DNA of 64,000 bases from assembly GCA_963969495.1 (NCBI GenBank), contig OZ018335.1, positions 83,806,354 through 83,870,353 on the forward strand, in the 5' to 3' direction. Positions 47,249 through 57,789 of the stretch are shown here, in pieces (within the stretch, counting starts at the first letter, position 1; each line of letters begins with the position of its first letter). This DNA is from Ceratothoa steindachneri (lineage: Eukaryota; Arthropoda; Malacostraca; Isopoda; Cymothoidae). The translations under genes and the position numbers were made by a program. The notes under the pieces were generated by a model that did no database searches, was not told where the DNA came from, and saw nothing but the letters and a program-made list of their open reading frames with translations.

Positions 47249-48395
47249 ATGTCATCCTTCGAAAAATTCAAGAGTCAGGTTAAAATATTAGGTCTTTCAG
47301 GCAAAGACCTGCTAAATTACCTACGGGAAGAAAAGAGGAACAAACGGACAAAGCGAGGAAAGAGAAACTAAGAAAAATGGAGATTGAGAATAAACTGAAG
47401 ATGGAGATGGAGAGGAATAAAATGGAGATGGAAGAGGAACTAAGAAAAACGGAGATGGAGCAGAACAAAATAGGGATGGAGGAGAACAAACTGAAAACGG
47501 AGATGGAGAACAAACTGAAGATGGAGATGGAGAAGAACAAAATGGAGGTGGGAGAACGTAAACAAATTAGGCAGCATGAGCTGGAAATGAGCCGAAATCA
47601 AATGGATTCTCAGTCAATCGGTTCCCGGGCTGAAATTCCCCAAACTCCTTCAGTCAAACTTCCAGCTTTTAATGATGGAGAGGAATTTGGGTATTTTTTG
47701 ACCCATTTTCAGACCATCTTTCAGATCAATAGATGGGATCTCGAAAATGATGGCGTCGCTCCCTTACTCCCCCTCCTAAACGCCCATTTGAGGAATATCT
47801 TCGTATCCCTTCACCTGGAAGCAACTTTGGACTATTACACGTTAAATTCCGAATTGTGAGCCGCTGTTCATATGAATTGCGAATTCTACCGCTCCCGATT
47901 CCGCCAGGCAAGGATCCGCCCTGGTCAAACATTTCGAAAACAGGGTAAATCCTCCAAAGACACTTTCAGTGTTGGCTGGATGCGTGCAAGATTACCCAGG
48001 TCTACGAGTCCCTTCTGGACTTCTTTCTTAGGGATCAGCTTTTAGCTGCCGTTGCTCCCGAAATTCGCGCCTTCATTAAGGATAAACGTTGTTTCCCTTT
48101 CAAAGAGTGCTTGGAAGAGGCCAATGTCTACGCGGGTAGTCACAATTTATACCCTAAGGATGTTAAAAGGCTTCCCAATCACCCCCCAAAACAAAATTTT
48201 AATGTCCTAAGACTCCTCCCAAATTGGTTGAAAAATTTATCAAAGTTCCCAGTCCCTCGAAGCCAAGAAACTTCCATCCATCTGAACACCAAGACGTTAA
48301 GCCCCTCGTTTCTTCTCCCTCGGTTGTGCCGTATCAAAAGAAACTGATCCTCTGCTACACCTGCTGAGTTCCCGGCCATTAACACACGAACTGTA
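47249..48395 (+). pseudogene. gag of Gypsy copy 2, with coiled-coil head and zinc knuckle
   Basis: ATG 47249 opens MSSFEKFKSQVKILGLSG; the LGLSGKDLLNYLREE start is typical of this gag lineage. After an early stop or shift, the main frame (47377-47859, 160 residues) begins with repeated MEMEKNKMEM-type units predicted to form a coiled coil. Then come VKLPAFNDGEEFGYFLTHFQ and the capsid-like helices. Further pieces in other frames include FKECLEEANVYAGSHN (about 48100-48145). Near 48352-48393, CYTC, then H and C, form a CX2CX4HX4C zinc knuckle interrupted by two stop codons. Gag would assemble the retrotransposon particle. Confidence 0.8.
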
Positions 48396-48539
48396 TTCAA
48401 AAGTCCCAATTCGCAAACTCTCAGTCCCACCAAGTGCACCAAATCTGGGCCGCCATTGCTCCTCTTCTGTCCCCTCAGGAGACCCCCAATCCTCCCTGCC
48501 TCGCCCGCCAATATCCGGTCCATCAGGTAAACTTCCTCA

Positions 48540-48880
48540 TTAATGAGAACAACCATGGTGGAAGGAAATTCGAGAACGGAACTGTAAACGGTCCCTGAGT
48601 ATACACCCTCGTCCGTGAAACCGGGTGCACCTGCATCGTTGTGTCTGAGAACCTACTCCCCTCTGTTAGCCCCAACCACAAAATATTTGCTGTGGTCCAT
48701 GACTACCTTGGCCGGGCCAGTCGTTTCCTAATAACTCGTTGTCACATTGAGTGTGACTATATGTCCGGTTGGGCCGAAGTGGTAGCGGCCCCAATCCAGT
48801 TCTGCTCCGTTTTGATCGGTCAGAACCCCGTAATCTACAACCATCCCATAGCCCAGCCCGTGATTACCCATACATAGGCA
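48540..48880 (+). pseudogene. aspartic protease, Gypsy copy 2
   Basis: VRETGCTCIVVSENLLP (about 48611-48660) corresponds to the active-site region, but the catalytic DTG reads ETG. After a gap, CHIECDYMSGWAEVVAAP and VLIGQNP (about 48752-48828) match the later strand with the family's IIGN-like motif. Copy 3 retains DTG at the same place. The protease would cleave the polyprotein; here the Asp-to-Glu change and stops make activity unlikely. Confidence 0.75.
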
Positions 48881-49044
48881 GCCCTGGAATCCCATGCGCC
48901 GGTTCCCCTGGAAACCCCTATCGACCCGGAGTTCCAAGCTCTCTGGAGCAACAAGTTTACCCGCGCCCAAAAGGAGTGTGCAACTCCCCTCCCCCTTGGG
49001 AGAAAACTAAAACCCTCTAGCGTGCGTCCACCTGAGGTAACAAA

Positions 49045-49280
49045 CGAGTGTCGTATCTCGTGAAGAAGGACTTATTGAGAGGTATAAGAGCTACTTTTAC
49101 CTTAATTCACGAGAACGAAAATTTAAGCCTGGCGCGGAGGGGCTGGTACTACTTCCCACGGAAAGCAACAAACTCCTTAGCCAGTAGGAGGGAACCTACC
49201 CGGTCCTAAAGGCAAGAGGAGCCGTGGATTACCTCATCCCTAATCCGGCGGGAGCGAAGGTTTTCGACGTGAATTGTATA
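49045..49280 (+). pseudogene. integrase C-terminal end, Gypsy copy 2
   Basis: RERKFKPGAEGLVLLPTESN and KLLSQ (about 49109-49185), then VDYLIPNPAGAKVFDVN (about 49225-49275), match the post-core domain of Gypsy integrases. The zinc head and catalytic core are deleted between the protease linker (about 49000) and this piece. Confidence 0.7.
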
Positions 49281-49649
49281 TATTATCTCTTTAATGTTCT
49301 TAATTATGATTTTTTTAGGGATGGCCACTAAGTTGTTTAGTTATTAGTCCCATATTCATGCCTACAATAAATTTGAGCCTTTTTTTTGGTGCCATTGTAA
49401 TGTTTCCAATGTTCTCATCCGATTTTTTTAGTTTAAAATTGCGCTAGTTAAATTACTTCTAGAAGTGACCCGTTTAAGTCGTATGTCCGTAAATTCCCCA
49501 CTGAGCTTAGTTTCACGTTTTTTTTTGTGTGAACACCTGTCGTAGCTGGTCAGAATTTCCATAGACCCTTGATCATTCTAGTTCGACCGGTAGGATGATC
49601 CTTTACTACGTAACTGCTTTGTAAAGCATCATCTTTCGGATGGGAGATG

Positions 49650-50679
49650 TGTGAGGTAATTCCACATGGAATTTCTTCTCCAGCACGGAAGTGACGCCCA
49701 TGCGCAAAAGAAAATTCTAGAATTTGGTTAGGCTTAAATTGGTAAGCCCCCTCCCCCTCACACACATCCACAAGCGGTAGCCTCGAACCGCGTCCACCTC
49801 GGACCACCTTTTCGCGGGTTAGAATCGCCTGGACGTGAAGATTTGAGCACATTCGAGAGTAGCGCTGTTTACCCCCACCCATGCGGGGAAAGCCTGTGAA
49901 ATTTAGAGTTTGCCTTCTAGGTGGGAGACACATAGTTGAGGAGAACCGCCAGGATCCACGAATCATTCCCGTAGTTCCAAGTCAGGTGCTAACAACGAAG
50001 CAAAGTGACAGCTGAACTTTTCGTGTGTTGGAATTACCCCAGCCAGTGAGGTAATTTCATTTGACGATGGCCATTGAGCGATTTTGCGAGTTCACTCATC
50101 AACCCCTGTCGAAGCCCTCCTCGTTTCCTCCTCTTTTTCAGGTGGCAGAAATACTTTCCCCTGCACTGGACGTTACACTTTGGAGAACCGTCATCACGTC
50201 AACTTTCCGCTCAGAAGCTCCGAGTGCCCTCACCCTCACGTTTATTGCCTGCAAAAGACATCCGGAAACCCTGCCCTGACGTCTCACCCGGAATCCTCCG
50301 TAAGCCAACCCCTCTCTCCCTTCAGCAACCCCTTTGAGTTAATCCTCCCCATTGGAATAATCTCCTTCTGTAACGCATTAATTTCTAACTTCAGAGTCTG
50401 ATGCATAACTCGGTAATTTCCCCCTCATTTACCAATTTAATTTTGCACATTTATTCTTTTATTTTATTTAAATAAAATTATATTTTTGTTTATGCCTCTT
50501 TAAATAACCTTTAGCTTCGCCATTGCCCAAATTTCACCTGACCTCGTTTTGCACTCTTTTCTCACTGCTCCGCGCATCGAAACTCGTGGCTTTCACCCCC
50601 ATGTCTGTTCGCCTTTAAGTTTTAGTCCCTTTCCCTATAGATATAATATAGTACTGATATAATATAATGTCACACCACG

Positions 50680-50682
<3 letters not shown>
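49650..50682 (+). repeat. 3' LTR, Gypsy copy 2
   Basis: Begins TGTGAGGTAATTCC and ends CACACCACGACA, matching the TG...CA convention. Aligns with 45876-46780. A (TA)n tract abuts its right end. Confidence 0.85.

Positions 50683-50729
<47 letters not shown>
50683..50729. repeat. (TA)n microsatellite at the LTR edge
   Basis: About 23 TA units directly after the end of the 3' LTR. Confidence 0.97.
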
Positions 50730-50733
<4 letters not shown>

Positions 50734-51289
50734 TTCTAGCAGCCAGAATACAAGGGTCATTAAGAACAAGTGTTTTTACATATATATTCGTGAAGTTTAA
50801 CAAAACTTTGAGCCTATATATTATAAAGATAAATAGGTCTATCTAATATCCATCTTTCCCGAAAACTAAGCTGAATTAAATTAATAATTTGTAATTTATG
50901 AGGAAATGAACAAACTATCTTCCAAGTTTCAGCGGCGAAAAGAATCCCTTAAAAAAATAAACTACCAAGCGAGGTATTTGACTTTAGGAGACGTTTGATG
51001 GGCTAATAGTTACTTTATAGGATCATAACTTATCGGAAAATTCAACTCTCAAAGTTGTAGCTTTTGAGAGACGACAAGTGTCTTGCGGTGAAAAAGAAAG
51101 GAATGTATGCCTTTCCCAAAAGGTCAAGTCAAATTCTCTAAAGAAAATACTGTAGGAAGTTCTAGAAGTGTTGTGCAATGAAATTATTGCTCGTTTTAAG
51201 TCATTAGGATAGACTTATGCTAAGGGTAAAATTCGGTAGACTTCGTAAAACTTCATGAGGACAGGATTATATAATGGTTAGAATTTCAA

Positions 51290-51950
51290 TGTAGGTTTAT
51301 GAGTGCTAATGAGATATCTCGCGAGTTAAGCTCATCCTCCGATGTCCACTGTGGAGATATCCCCTTAGAATAATATTATTTCCTCACCTCCTCGGAAAGT
51401 ACTTCGGAAGAGAAAGCGAGCTGTTACTCCCTTCCCTTCTGACCTCATCCTTTTTTGACCGTCTCCAGGTATCCGTCAAATTCACACCGAGGCTACCTCC
51501 CGGCCCTCTCAATCTTCCCTCGCCCATCCCTTGTTTCAGGAGAGTACTTTGTAGGTTCACCGTAAACAGCTTTTATGGCTCCCACCACCGGTCGCTCGTC
51601 TGGCCCGCTGATCCCTACCTTTAAAACCTCACCGCAAGAAGGGAGTAAGGCCGCCAAAGTATAGCAAAAGGAAAATATTAGAAGCAATTTTCTATGTGTG
51701 GAGGTCAACCCCCCCCCCCTCTTCGAAGTTTGATCGGTGACGCCTTGTGGACAGGAGGCCCGCATCTCGCAAACACAAGTTTAAGAAGCATAGCCTCAAC
51801 CGCTGAAAGTTTGTGGCTACCCTCGTGAGTAATCAAGGTCACAAAGACCTTCCCAAAGTTTTTTCCCGCTTTACTCTCGAGTTTCAAACGAAGTAAATCA
51901 CTTCTTCTAATCAATCTCCCATTATAACCATTCCCTAACCATGGTTATCT
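51290..51950. other. GC-richer segment without recognised coding content
   Basis: A block of higher G+C containing a C-run (51711-51720) and two short minus-strand frames (90 and 69 residues) with no recognised domain. It may be LTR or leader sequence of another retroelement, but no partner copy was found in the window. Confidence 0.35.
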
Positions 51951-51990
51951 AATTAGCATTTGGAGCTTCAGTCCATGTTATTAATGTACC

Positions 51991-51993
<3 letters not shown>

Positions 51994-52040
<47 letters not shown>
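51994..52040. repeat. (TA)n microsatellite, target of a mariner insertion
   Basis: About 23 TA units ending exactly where the left inverted repeat of a mariner element starts. Confidence 0.97.
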
Positions 52041-52042
<2 letters not shown>

Positions 52043-52954
52043 AGGGGCGATCAATAAGTTTTTTCAAATCGGTACGGCAAAACAGAAGAAGGGGGATGGC
52101 TATTTGTGTGGGTGTTAGGACAAGTTATGACAAGTCAGGACCTGCAGCCGCGTGCTCCTGTCTCGTCTATTTAAGAAGTAGTAGCTGATCGCAGATCGTC
52201 AATCACAAACTTTTCAACAATGAAGAAGGTTGAGTACCGCGCAGTGATCAAATTTTTGACCAAGGAAGGCAAGAATGCAAAAGAGATCCATGAACGCATA
52301 GTTGCAGTGTACACCGACACCGCCCCTTCCTATGCAACCATTGTTCGCTGGAATAGGGAGTTCAGCCATGGTCGTGAGTTTCTTAAAGTTTACCACCATC
52401 CAGGACACCCGTTAGACGTAACCAAGAAGGAAAATGTTACCCGTTTGGAGAGGATGATCCTCGAAAATCGACGGGTAAAAGCTGAAGAATTCAAGCTAGA
52501 ACTTGGAATATCACATGGAAGTGTTATTAACATCATCCTCGACAATTTGGCCATAACCAAGGGCTCTGCCCGTTGGGTCCGTAGAAACCTCACGTCCCAT
52601 GATCGACTTAAACGTTGTCAAAGTCCACCAGGCCAGAGTTGCCCAAGCTGCCCTGCGCGAGTTTAATTCGAGGAGCTCAACCAACCCCCCAACAGTCCAG
52701 ATTTGGTCCCTAGCGACTACTTTTTATTCGCCTAGCTTAATGCTCCACTGCGTGAACGCCGGTTTGGGGGCGATAATGATGTCCAGCTCGCTGTCCAGGA
52801 GTGGATTGAACAGCAGTCGGGAATTCGAGGCCTCTGGGACAAGTGGCGCAAGTGCATTGAAGTTGAGGCTAATTATATTTAAAAATAATAAAACACATTT
52901 CCTCATATCTCGTTTCCCTATATCCGAATTGCAAGACTTATTGACCGCCCTTCG
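52041..52954 (+). mobile_element. internally deleted mariner element (914 bp)
   Basis: The left end (AGGGGCGATCAATAAGT) and the reversed right end (AGGGCGGTCAATAAGT) form terminal inverted repeats of about 28 bp, each flanked by TA. The element sits at the edge of a (TA)n tract. Autonomous mariners are near 1.3 kb, so roughly 350-400 bp have been lost from the middle of the transposase. Confidence 0.88.
52220..52883 (+). pseudogene. mariner transposase with central deletion
   Basis: ATG 52220 opens a 148-codon frame with both helix-turn-helix motifs: KFLTKEGKNAKEIHERIVAV and, near residues 85-115, AEEFKLELGISHGSVINIIL. WVRRNLTSHDRLKR marks the linker to the catalytic domain. The frame then jumps, after a frameshift, to QPPNSPDLVPSDYFLFA (about 52690-52735) and WIEQQSGIRGLWDKW near the C-terminus. 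The residues carrying the first two catalytic aspartates are missing. This stretch is cleaner than most fossils here, pointing to a relatively recent copy that could have been moved in trans. Confidence 0.88.
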
Positions 52955-52966
52955 TATATATATATC

Positions 52967-53160
52967 CATATTTATTGTTGAGCCTTTGTATTTAGTGGAT
53001 ATTAAGAACTATTTTTGTCATTGTGTATGGTATATTCCTTTCTCACGCAGCTTTCGCTCTCTATTTATATCTACCTCTTAGAACAATAACAGTTGTAGCC
53101 TTGCTTGGCCTACCTTAGAGCCTGTGTGTGCATATTCAGGTACACTTGGCCATACTACGA
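52967..53160 (+). repeat. 194-bp direct repeat R2, copy 1 (candidate LTR part of Gypsy copy 3)
   Basis: Matches 56584-56777 closely, including a near-identical run from AGAACAATAACAGTTG to GGCCATACTACGA. It lies upstream of the gag of Gypsy copy 3. The match breaks off right after TACTACGA in both copies. Confidence 0.85.
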
Positions 53161-53559
53161 CATAAAGATATTTGGCGTCATGCTTTGGGTCTTTCCCAGC
53201 TATTGTTGAAGCATTAAGTTCAATTGATACCAGCTGCATTACCAAGAATATCTGAACAATATATTAGGACAATTTTCTTTTGATTAACGGGGAGCAACTT
53301 ATTTTTAAGCCCATTCTTGTGTGGTGTGTCCTCAGTTTTTCTAGTTCATTAAAAGAGGATACTAGATAAGAGGTAGTACTAAGCTTCTTTTTTTGGTGTC
53401 GTTTGGCAGATTTCCCCTTTAGTTAGTTAGTTATTTTTTGTGTGAGTTTACCCGATTCTTATTAAGAATTTTTATATTTTTGGTCTTCGGTCGAATTTAT
53501 ATTTATTTTGGGTAAAGCTTCAGAATCTCCGGCAGATTTTTCGTGTTCGAAGGCACAAA

Positions 53560-54530
53560 GTAACATATCCGGGATAGAAAAGCACAGAGAGGAGCAGAAA
53601 AAGAAGCAAGAAAAGCACAGAGAGAAGCAGAAGAGAGAGAAAGAAAAGCGCAGATAGAAGCAAAAAAAGAATGAAAGAATTAGGCAGCATGAGAGAGAGA
53701 TAAGTCGCGACCAAGTCGAAATAAGCTTCGTAGGATCTCAAAATGAACGGGCTCAAGTGCTCTCACTAAAACTCCCCACATAAAAAGATAGAGAAGATTT
53801 TTGTTCTTATTTATCGCACTTCAAGGAGATCTTCGAAGTCAACAATTGGGACTTACAATCAGAGAACGTCGCCCGGTTACTTCAACTATTAAATTTCCGT
53901 CTTCGCCACATATTCGTTTCGCTTCCTCCCGAGGCCACCCTTGATTATTTAACCCTAAAGGCAAACTTCTTTCTGCCATTAACATGAATCCAGAATTATA
54001 TAGGGTTAGATTCGCTCCCCGCGAATACAGCCAGGCCAAACCTCCAGGCAATATGGATTCATGCTTCGGCGTAACTTCCAATTCTGGCTGGATTCTGCCA
54101 AAGTATCAAATGATTATGAGTCGAAGTTTGACTTCATCCTAAGGGATCAACTGATGTCGAGCCTCCGTCGCGAACTAAGGGGTATCATAGCGGACAGAAG
54201 AGGGTCGACTTTCAAGGAGTGTGTGGAAGAAGCAGACCTTCACGCTTCCAGAAGAATCATCCCCCTTCCCCCAAACACAAGTTTGGGTTTAACCGAAGCC
54301 CCTCGAAGGGCAACAACGGCTTCGTAAAAATGCAGTCGCCGAGCAAGTACAGGCCTTACTCGCCGACTTAGAAAAAGGACGTGAAGCTCCAGTTGCTCTT
54401 CTCCACCCCTAACAATTACCCCCGTAGACCAATTGTATGCTTTACATGTCGCACTCCTTGGCGCTTAAGTTACAATTGCCACCCAAATCCTCAACTGAGG
54501 GTCTCGTCGATTCACCAGGTCCCCATATCT
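53560..54530 (+). pseudogene. gag of Gypsy copy 3
   Basis: Starts with a Lys/Glu/Arg-rich repeated head (AQREAEEREKK-type units, about 53580-53680) predicted to form a coiled coil. IRQHEREISRDQVE and LSLKLPT lead to the capsid-like helices (FIALQ and HIFVSLPPEATLDYLTL, about 53900-53960). FKECVEEADLHASR appears in the 54061-54327 frame. Near 54436-54480, CFTC...C matches the zinc knuckle of this lineage, but the His is replaced by Arg. Frameshifts and stops occur throughout. Confidence 0.75.
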
Positions 54531-54619
54531 CTGCTATCCTCTCGCCTAATACGCCAGCCGCAACGCCAGTGGCCACTGCTCCCTCTCCCCCGAATCAACC
54601 GGTAAATTTCCTGTTCAAC

Positions 54620-54920
54620 TAGAGTTCCCCGTTGGGCTCCTATTTGAAAATGGCGCAGTAGACGGTTCCCGTGTGTCAACCATCGCTAGAGATACAGGTT
54701 CCTCCTGTATAGTAGTTTCTAATAAACTACTACCCCGCGTAAGTCCTCTGCATAACAGGTTCGCGTTGGTGCATGACATTTTACTTTGGGCTACCAGGTT
54801 TCCAGTGGTACGGTGCCATATTGAGTGCCAGTACATCACCTGAGGAACCGAAGTAGTCGTGGCCCCGATGAAATTCTGCTCCATCCTCATTGGAAAGAGC
54901 GAGCAGCTGTCCCAAGACCA
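54620..54920 (+). pseudogene. aspartic protease, Gypsy copy 3
   Basis: ARDTGSSCIVVSNKLLP (about 54685-54735) retains the DTG active-site triplet. CHIECQYIT then, past a stop, EVVVAPMKFCSILIG (about 54811-54885) match the later strand. Same architecture as in copy 2. Single stops and frame changes break it. Confidence 0.75.
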
Positions 54921-54929
54921 ATTTCTCAG

Positions 54930-55470
54930 CCGGTCTTTACCAGGTCCCAGGCCGAGAAAGATGAATGGCTTCCGGTACCACTATCGTCCCCAAACATCGA
55001 CCTTGCCATCCAGGTTCAATGTGATGAGGTGCCGAAGAATTGCCCCCCATTACAACCCCTGCTGGAAAAAGAAAGGAAGATGGAGACTGAAACGGTGCGA
55101 GGCGATCGCAAGATCAAATACACCGTGAAGGACGTGTTAATAACCCGTTCTTCTGTTGAGCCAAAGACTCCCCCGACCAACGCTTTGTATGTGCCGTGAA
55201 CGAATATCGAACCTGTTCTAAAGATGGCTCATGATGGCCTAATGGCCGGATACTTCGGCCATAACAAAACAGCACAGAGAGTTTTTAAAAAATTTCTTTC
55301 AGCCAGGAGCGGCCAAAGGAATTATTGACTTCTTTAAGTCCTTTGACCTTTGCCTAGAATGTGAGCTCAAAAGGGCGTGTAGTCCCCGCTCCCCTTTCAA
55401 AAGATCTCGAGAGCACCCGAGTACTTCGCCCGGGTCTCAATCGGCCTAATAGACCAAATTAGTTTCCCGT
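54930..55470 (+). pseudogene. integrase zinc (H2C2) head, Gypsy copy 3
   Basis: After the linker (FTRSQAEKDEW), KMAHDGLMAGYFGHNKTAQRVF (split at about 55225-55285) gives the two His of the H2C2 domain, and a shifted frame FFKSFDLCLECELKRACSPR (about 55335-55385) gives the two Cys. The catalytic core is absent because the match ends before the Penelope-like insertion. Protease is followed directly by integrase, not by reverse transcriptase. Confidence 0.75.
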
Positions 55471-55547
55471 CAACCGACAAACTAACTACCTCAATATACA
55501 GAAAGCCTACCTTTAGTGGCCTGGGAATCAAATTTTCAGCCATTGTG

Positions 55548-56580
55548 ACTTGTCACACAAACTCTGTGCAATTAAATCTCTAATATATAGAGGTTACCAT
55601 CTCTTCTCCAATTATTACCTAATGCACAATGAATTCCAGACTCTAAAGTCTTATTTTAAAAATAATTATTACTCTCCACCTTTGGTTGACAAACTAATCA
55701 ATAATTTTATGACCAAAATTTTCTCTTCATCCTTTCTCTCATATAATGTTCACAAAAATGGAAATTTTTTTGTAGTACCTGAAATGGGACCTTACAATAA
55801 ATTATTCACTAGAAAATGCAACAAATTACTTAAAAAAAATTTCTTTCATACCAACTTCAGAATCACTTTTGTCAACCCCCTTTCCATAGGAAGTTTCTTC
55901 TCGTCAAAAGAGAAACTTCCTCTAGAAATGAGCAGCTGTGTTGTTTATTCTTTTACTTGTCCTTGTTGCTTGTAAGGAACCTATATTGGTAGTACGGTTC
56001 GCTCATCAAAAGAGAGGTTTGCTTTCACATGGGAATAAGCCATTGCACTATAAAAAATTCGTCAACGAAGGAAGCTTCTGTAATTAGAAATCATATTATA
56101 CAATGCAAAACAGAATGTTTAATAGATAACTTCAAATACCGCTGTTTCCCTTCTATTTCTTAATTTTAATTACCTCATTCAACAACCAACGAACCACTTT
56201 CTCTTATTTAACAACCAAACAATCAAATTCGTATCCTTCTTTAAGCCACATCCTTTATAATTTCTTCACTCTGTGATTTCTCCTGAACTTCATCGGTAAG
56301 CAATATTATACTGTAATTTTTTACTTTTGTGTTTTTGCTTCTTCTTTTTCGTGTCAATAGTGATTACATTAGATTAATAATTTCATTCTGTTGCCTTTTA
56401 AATTCCTGAGTTATTTTCTAATTTTTTATTTAACTACATACACTTAACCTAATTATTTTTAATATTCTTAAACTGTATTAGATTAATTTAGGTTTTAGAA
56501 CCTGAAGATAAGTGATACGCCCGAAACGTTGGTTTATAAATAAATCACATGTACCTCAGCCTCCTATATGTATATATCTA
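55548..56580 (+). mobile_element. Penelope-like retroelement fragment, C-terminal RT region plus GIY-YIG and 3' tail
   Basis: The 55550-55975 frame (141 residues) contains the post-palm region with VVPEMGPYN, RKCNKLLKKNFF and SIGSFFSSKEKLP, then SSCVVYSFTCPCC, which leads into the endonuclease. After a TAA, TYIGSTVRSSKERFAF (about 55980-56025) gives the YIG half and conserved Arg. IRNHIIQCKTE (about 56088-56115) follows in another frame. The 3' tail carries CCTGAAGATAAGTGATACGC and CGAAACGTTGG (56495-56530). It lies inside Gypsy copy 3 and is truncated at its 5' end, as is usual for target-primed elements. Confidence 0.8.
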
Positions 56581-56583
56581 TTT

Positions 56584-56777
56584 CCATATTTATTGTTGTG
56601 ACTTTTTATTTATTGTGCATTAAAATCTCTTTTGTCATTGTGTTTGGTATATTCCTTGGTCTCTCAGCTACCGCTATCTATTCAAATCGCACCCTTAGAA
56701 CAATAACAGTTGTAGCCTTGCTTGGCCTACCTTAGAGCCTGTGTGCGCATATTCACGTACACTTGGCCATACTACGA
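56584..56777 (+). repeat. 194-bp direct repeat R2, copy 2
   Basis: Second copy of the sequence at 52967-53160, same orientation. It sits between the Penelope-like 3' tail and a Tc1-like fragment. Confidence 0.85.
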
Positions 56778-56839
56778 AATCAATATATCGTGAAAAACAT
56801 TTTCCCGCAGGCTATGAGGTTCTGGGTTGATTACTGGGG

Positions 56840-57480
56840 CACCGATAAAGAAACCTCTTATCTCCAAGAAGAATCAAAGAGCCCATCTTCGGTACGCTCA
56901 CGAACATGTCCTTTGGACTGAAGAATTAGCGGGCGTAGGTTTATTGTAGCGATGAATCGATTTTTAATGTGATTGGTTCCGATGGCGGGATGTACGTGCG
57001 ACGAAGATGTGGTGGAAGGTTATCTCGTGGATTTGTTAAGCAGACAGTAAAAAAAAGACGAGGCCGTGTAATGCTATGGGGAGTGATCTATGCCGCTGGG
57101 CCTGGTCCACTTATTCGCCTACAAGTGTTTTTAAAGATTAAATCTACAAGCAGATTCTTAGATAGCATACCCTTCCACATCTCCGATCCTCTTCACTTCA
57201 ACCTCCCATCTTCATGCAGGACACGCTCCCTGCCACACGGCAAAGAGAGTCATAGAATTTTTGAGTAATAAATGGGATGATCTCATGGACTGGTAACCTC
57301 AAATTCCCAATCTCAGCCCTATAAAAAACGTTTGAAAGATTTTGGAGAAGAGGCGCGAAGGAGAAATCCAAAGAACCAAGATGAACTCTGGGAATTATTA
57401 AAAAAACGAAGGGAACAATATTTCCCCATCATTTTGCAAGAAATTAATTCAGTCATGTGTTAACAGATGCCAGCAGCTCA
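56840..57480 (+). pseudogene. Tc1-like transposase fragment, degenerate
   Basis: LRYAHEHVLWTEE (about 56890-56930) and the frame 56969-57268 with MYVRRRCGGRLSRGFVKQTV and GRVMLWGVIYAAGPGPLIRLQ cover the region from the linker through the glycine-rich strand. The first catalytic Asp lies in SDESIFNVIGSDG just before. Later parts (QIPNLSPIKNV, about 57298-57330) sit at the third-acid region, with Lys where Glu is expected. Several frameshifts and stops. No inverted repeats identified. Confidence 0.7.
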
Positions 57481-57789
57481 TTTCTATTAAAGGGATGTTC
57501 ACAAAATATTAATAGGGACGATTTCTATTTGTTCTTGTTCCATTTTACATTGTCTTTCTAAATAAGTCTTAAGTTTTCGCTGCTGCAATTTGAAAAATAG
57601 TTTGTTTATTTCCTCATAACTTACCAAATATTTATTTCATTCATTTAAAATCTTTACCAAAGATAAATATTAGATATAAAAGGCCTTTCAATTATGGCGT
57701 TCAAGTTTTAAATGTAAATTAAACTAGTTGTGTGTGATAAACTCACTCAATTTAAAATTAAATTTATGGCATTAAGTGTGGATTATGAC

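Larger units (their letters stand above)
45876..50682 (+). mobile_element. Ty3/Gypsy retrotransposon copy 2 with both LTRs, internally deleted
   Basis: Two direct long terminal repeats (45876-46780 and 49650-50682) flank gag, protease and the end of integrase on +. A tRNA-Leu-type primer-binding site follows the left LTR. Reverse transcriptase, RNase H and most of integrase are absent. LTRs differ by many substitutions and one indel of over 100 bp, so the insertion is old. It is richer in G+C than its flanks. Confidence 0.85.
53394..55540 (+). mobile_element. Ty3/Gypsy retrotransposon copy 3, truncated by a Penelope-like insertion
   Basis: A weak primer-binding site (TGGTGTCGTTTGGCAGAT at 53394; the first seven bases fit tRNA-Leu) precedes gag, protease and the zinc head of integrase on +. 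The coding match ends near 55470 and Penelope-like sequence begins near 55548. Direct repeats R2 at 52967 and 56584 bracket the whole arrangement and may be its LTRs. Confidence 0.75.

Noticed and set aside
47280..47540. 86-residue minus-strand Phe/Ser/Ile-rich frame
   Set aside because: Antisense shadow of the coiled-coil repeats of gag copy 2.
56490..56535. Hammerhead ribozyme in the Penelope-like tail
   Set aside because: CTGAAGA and GAAAC core boxes are present, but I could not pair a stem II between them here, nor at 44270; not enough to call.
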